Source of the DNA: JBJMQS01 sp045802605
GTDB taxonomy: Bacteria; Planctomycetota; Planctomycetia; Gemmatales; Gemmataceae
Direction of reading: 5' to 3'
Assembly (NCBI GenBank): GCA_045802605.1
Contig: JBJMQS010000066.1
Span: 1-64,000, forward strand
Length of the DNA: 64,000 bases
Under the pieces are notes generated by a model that saw only the letters and a program-made list of their open reading frames with translations, did not search any database and was not told the DNA's origin. Positions 60,825 through 64,000 of the stretch are shown one piece after another. The stretch's first letter is position 1. The number at the start of each line of letters is the position of its first letter. Made by a program: the position numbers and the translations under genes.

Positions 60825-62942
60825 CTATTCGTCCTCGTCCTCCTCGATCTTCGCCTTCGCCACAATTTGTTGCTGAACGTTGGCGGGAACGAGGTCGTAA
60901 TGGCTGTAGGCCATCGTGTACGAGCCAAGGCCCTGGGTGATGCTTCCCAGCACGGCGGCATATTTAGTCACTTCGGCGAGCGGCACCTTGGCGTGAATGA
61001 CCGCCAAATCGCCGGGCAAACTGTCCTGATGATCCACGCGCGCTCGCTTAGTATTCAAATCGCCGAGAATCGCACCGGTGTATTTGCTGGGAAAGGTGAC
61101 TTCGAGATCAACGATGGGCTCCAAGAGCACCGGACGTGCGGTGAGTACCGCTTTCTTAAATGCCAATCGGCCAGCAGTCTTGAAAGCCGCTTCGGAACTA
61201 TCGACCGGGTGATCCTTGCCGAAGAATACTTCGACGGCCACATCTTGCAACCGATATCCGGCGAGTGCGCCGCGGTCGAGCAGTTCCTTGCAGCCCTTCT
61301 CTACCGCCGGCATGAACTGATTCGGGATCGAGCCACCGACAATGTGGTCAATGAAGGCGAAGTTATAGACCGGGTCATAATGCGCTGAGCGCATTTTCTC
61401 GAAGCGGCTCTTGTTCGCGAACTTCTCGAGGAGTTGCGCTTCGTTGGTGATGTCGCGCGAGAGTGGATAGACCCGCAGATGGACCTCGCCGAATTGACCG
61501 CGGCCGCCGGATTGTTTTCGATGCCGGTGCTCAGCCTCGGCGTCCTTCGTGATCGTTTCGCGATAGGGGATCTTCGGCTCGTGAGTAACAATTTCCAGTG
61601 CGAACCGCTGCTTCAACCGGTGTTGCACGACATCCAAATGTAGCTGGCTGACACCGACGATGACCAGTTCCTTGGTTTGCGAATCGCGCGTGAGCTTGAA
61701 TGTGGGATCCTCGTCCGCGATCTTGTGCAGACTGACAGAGATCTTTTGCTCGTCGCCGCGAGCCTTCGGCTCGACGGCCAACCCGAACATCGGCTCCGGA
61801 TACTTGAGCACCGGGAGCTTCGGTGCATGCGCATCGGCCGAGAGTGTGTCGCCGATATGCAGGTCCTCAACCTTAGCGAGGGCGATCAGGTCACCGGGCA
61901 CCGCTTCTGTTACGTTTTCGTGGGTCTTTCCTTGGATGCGCAAAAGGGCGCCTAAATGGGCGGACTTGTTGGTCCGGGAGTTGTGAATCGTGGCGTGATC
62001 TTTCAGCTTGCCGGAAAATACTCGGATAAAGGTCATGTGGCCAACGAACTTGTCGTTGACGGTCTTGAATACCTGACCGACAAACGGAGCGACTGGATCC
62101 GGCGTGATCGGTACTTCCCCCTTGGCATTCATTCCTGTCCGCGTTGGGGCCGCATCCGGGGACAAGGCAAACTTTGCGACTGCGGCTAAAAACTCGCTGA
62201 CCCCGAGATCTTTTTTCGCCGCGGCGCAGAACATGGGCACGACGTGCCCCTCGGCGACGGCGTTCGGCAAAGCCGCGATAATCTCATCGTTAGTGAGATC
62301 ACCTTCTGAGAGATATTTCTCCATCAGCGCATCGTCACTCTCCGCGACCGCGTCGAGCAATTCAGTCCGCGCCTTGGCCAGATCGACCACGGCTCCATCG
62401 GTGGCCTTGAGAATGTCGGCCACGCCCTTGAAAGCCGGGCCAGTGCCTGTCGGCGCGTTGAGCAGCACGCAGTTCTTACCGAGAGAGAGGCGGATGTTGT
62501 CAACGAGTGCCTGGAAATTGACATTGTCCGAATCGAGTTTGTTGATGACGACGAAGCGGGCGAGCCCGTGATTGCCGGCTTCCCGGAACATACGGCGAGT
62601 ATTCGCCTGAACGCCGCTCGCGGCGTTGATAACGATCACCGCGGATTCGACGGCGTTCAGCGCACCAAGCGCTGCGCCGATGAAGTCGGGATACCCCGGC
62701 GTGTCGATGATTTGCAGGTGTTTGCCATCAAAATCAGCGTGAAGCACCGTCGAGTCGATGGAGAAATGCCGTTTATGTTCTTCTTCATCATAATCGGAAA
62801 AACTTGTCGCATCATCCACGCTGCCGCGTCGGGTCACGGCGCCAGCCTTGAAAAGGAGAGAGTCGACCAGCGACGTCTTTCCGGCCGCGCCATGGCCCAC
62901 AAAGGCCAAGTTGCGGATCGCCCCCACTGTGTGCGGTGTCAT
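60825..62942 (-). CDS. elongation factor G-like GTPase (EF-G paralogue)
   Basis: 705 residues; AAGGA box 4-5 nt before ATG. GTPase motifs: GHGAAGKTS (G1; canonical EF-G has G-H-[IV]-D-A-G-K-T-T), DTPGYPDF (G3), NKLD (G4). The R-G-I-T-I switch I motif of canonical EF-G is absent and replaced by KRHFSIDSTV, as in the second EF-G class often called EF-G2 or FusA-like. Domains II (GQVFKTVNDKFVGHMTFIRV), III (QLHLDVVQHRLKQRF), IV (RKQSGGRGQFGEVHLRVYPL) and V (LLEPIVDLEVTFPSKYTGAI) are present. The C-terminus is very acidic (KAKIEEDEDE). A role in translocation or ribosome recycling is possible; the canonical fusA is presumably elsewhere. Confidence 0.92.
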   Translation of the reverse strand: MTPHTVGAIRNLAFVGHGAAGKTSLVDSLLFKAGAVTRRGSVDDATSFSDYDEEEHKRHFSIDSTVLHADFDGKHLQIIDTPGYPDFIGAALGALNAVESAVIVINAASGVQANTRRMFREAGNHGLARFVVINKLDSDNVNFQALVDNIRLSLGKNCVLLNAPTGTGPAFKGVADILKATDGAVVDLAKARTELLDAVAESDDALMEKYLSEGDLTNDEIIAALPNAVAEGHVVPMFCAAAKKDLGVSEFLAAVAKFALSPDAAPTRTGMNAKGEVPITPDPVAPFVGQVFKTVNDKFVGHMTFIRVFSGKLKDHATIHNSRTNKSAHLGALLRIQGKTHENVTEAVPGDLIALAKVEDLHIGDTLSADAHAPKLPVLKYPEPMFGLAVEPKARGDEQKISVSLHKIADEDPTFKLTRDSQTKELVIVGVSQLHLDVVQHRLKQRFALEIVTHEPKIPYRETITKDAEAEHRHRKQSGGRGQFGEVHLRVYPLSRDITNEAQLLEKFANKSRFEKMRSAHYDPVYNFAFIDHIVGGSIPNQFMPAVEKGCKELLDRGALAGYRLQDVAVEVFFGKDHPVDSSEAAFKTAGRLAFKKAVLTARPVLLEPIVDLEVTFPSKYTGAILGDLNTKRARVDHQDSLPGDLAVIHAKVPLAEVTKYAAVLGSITQGLGSYTMAYSHYDLVPANVQQQIVAKAKIEEDEDE

Positions 62943-63144
62943 GTGGTCCTTCCGAATTGAGGTGGGAAATTGAGTCGAGGCAAAAAGGATTCGGCGGGCG
63001 TTCGGCTGAATCGGCAGTCATAGACGCATGTGAAGATGCGCCATGCTCTGGCCGGTTGGATCAGCACGCCTACGCTCCGCGTCTTGTCGGCATGAGTCTT
63101 GAGGTTGGGTCATTTTCGCCTCGTGGCGGTCGATTTGCAAGGGT

Positions 63145-64000
63145 CTACCCCGGCGATTGAGAACTGCCCCGCATCCGCCCCATAATCCAGCACAAGATAA
63201 ACAAAAATAGCCCGCCCGCGCCGACGACGGGCACCAACAAATCCCCGTTGAAGAGTAACGGCTGAAACGCGGGGCCGAGGCGATTCCACGCAAATGCCGT
63301 CGCCAAACTGCCGATCGCCAACCCAGGCCCAAACGGGAGTGAATCGTCGTGAAAAACGACGAGTTGGACGATGGCCAAACCGAGTGTGACGAGTGCTCCA
63401 ACAAAAAAGCCCACAACCACAACCTGCCAACCAAAAAACGCACCGACCATCATCATCATGTCGGCGTCACCCAGGCCGAGAGCTTCGCGTCCGAGGCCGC
63501 GCGTGGCTAAAAATCGGACCGCACGAAGCAGGAACGTTCCTGTCAACATCCCGACGAGGCCCGTCGTTAGGCCGCTGAGATGTGAATCCGCGGCAAAACC
63601 TTCAGGAAGTGGTCCCCAAAATGGCCAGATTTGGGCTCCGATAGGAATTTGCACCGGCCCCATCAAGGCCCACCACGCGGGCACCGGGCCTGGCACGAGT
63701 TTGACATCTTCGGGCCACGGCCAAGGCAATGCCAGCGAAAACAACAATCCGACCACGGTGCCCGTGATCGTGACCACGAGTGGGATCTCGCGGCTTTCCA
63801 TGTCACACGCGGCGGCGACGATGAGAAACCCGGCCAAGGCCCAGTGCTGTACCACCCAGAGCCAGGCTTGCCATGGCACCGCACCGTTGCGAATATTCCA
63901 CGCATTGGCGTGAATGAATGCACTTTGATGGACATCGGCGATGACCAGCAAATAAAAGATGGCCGCGAATGTGCAGGCTGTGAATAGCTCGACGAAAAAA
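63145..64000 (-). CDS. prepilin peptidase (A24 aspartic peptidase), 5' end beyond the window
   Basis: The frame is open to the window edge; the visible ~285 residues begin FFVELFTACTFAAIFYLLVI, matching the Y-P-x-V-E-L-x-T stretch that follows the N-terminal domain of PilD-type enzymes. The two catalytic aspartates are in ACDMESREIPL and EALGLGDADMMMMVGAFFGW (family G-x-G-D). Seven or eight TM helices are visible. These inner-membrane peptidases cleave, and often methylate, type IV pilin and pseudopilin leaders. Residues between the two Asp motifs include a longer Pro/Trp-rich insertion (~95-140, PVPAWWALMGP, PIGAQIWPFWGPLPEG) not usual in PilD. The N-terminal zinc/methylase domain cannot be assessed. 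Confidence 0.85.
   Translation of the reverse strand, partial: FFVELFTACTFAAIFYLLVIADVHQSAFIHANAWNIRNGAVPWQAWLWVVQHWALAGFLIVAAACDMESREIPLVVTITGTVVGLLFSLALPWPWPEDVKLVPGPVPAWWALMGPVQIPIGAQIWPFWGPLPEGFAADSHLSGLTTGLVGMLTGTFLLRAVRFLATRGLGREALGLGDADMMMMVGAFFGWQVVVVGFFVGALVTLGLAIVQLVVFHDDSLPFGPGLAIGSLATAFAWNRLGPAFQPLLFNGDLLVPVVGAGGLFLFILCWIMGRMRGSSQSPG

Overview
The window reads as chromosomal DNA of a planctomycete (class Planctomycetia, most likely a Gemmatales-type genome; the rank below phylum is inference). Evidence: exported proteins that begin with a basic stretch followed by an L-E-x-R-x-x-P motif instead of an ordinary signal peptide; dockerin-like C-termini; a membrane Ser/Thr kinase carrying about 15 WD40 repeats; several BNR beta-propeller proteins; GYF-like domains fused to ExbD; and a giant repetitive beta-helix protein. 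I see no rRNA, tRNA, insertion sequence, prophage or CRISPR array.

Layout. 1-4307 is gene debris around a few small intact genes: an exonuclease/endonuclease/phosphatase-fold N-terminus abutting an autotransporter-like repeat fragment, a small secreted protein, a CBS-pair protein with a 35-aa membrane protein behind it, and a DUF1801 remnant running into a degraded FG-GAP surface-protein tail. 4721-15219 holds phosphoenolpyruvate carboxylase (ppc), a secreted BNR propeller protein interrupted by a -1 frame change, a secreted TPR protein, and a Cache/HAMP/SpoIIE-type phosphatase pseudogene whose 3' end has been replaced by RTX-type repeats. 15655-30637 holds a kinase fused to a UrtA-like urea/amide-binding domain, converging on a 4,088-residue seven-module beta-helix protein.

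31025-46407 carries an unknown protein with a winged-helix-like end, an EamA exporter, a SET-domain protein, two paralogous secreted metallophosphoesterases flanking an RND efflux operon and a secreted propeller/dockerin protein, and a small DUF3309 membrane protein. 46462-57167 carries an apparently exported NADAR-domain protein, a universal stress protein, an OPA-type MFS carrier, a broken small gene, a propeller/MoaD-like gene pair, a CrcB fluoride channel, a two-TM-type K+ channel and the kinase-WD40 protein. 57298-64000 carries an ArnT-like glycosyltransferase, an exbB-exbD-exbD operon, an EF-G-like GTPase and a prepilin peptidase cut by the window edge.

How it fits together: the content is dominated by cell-surface/secreted modular proteins, signalling kinases/phosphatase and envelope transport. 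The most unusual features are (i) three places where a remnant of an ordinary gene is joined, on the same strand, to the 3' debris of a large surface-repeat protein; (ii) the kinase-UrtA fusion; (iii) the predicted exported NADAR protein; (iv) the giant beta-helix/dockerin protein sharing its C-terminal cassette with a propeller protein; and (v) a -1 slippery-site-like frame change in an otherwise intact 1,000-residue gene. Functional statements rest on motifs read by eye, without database searches.
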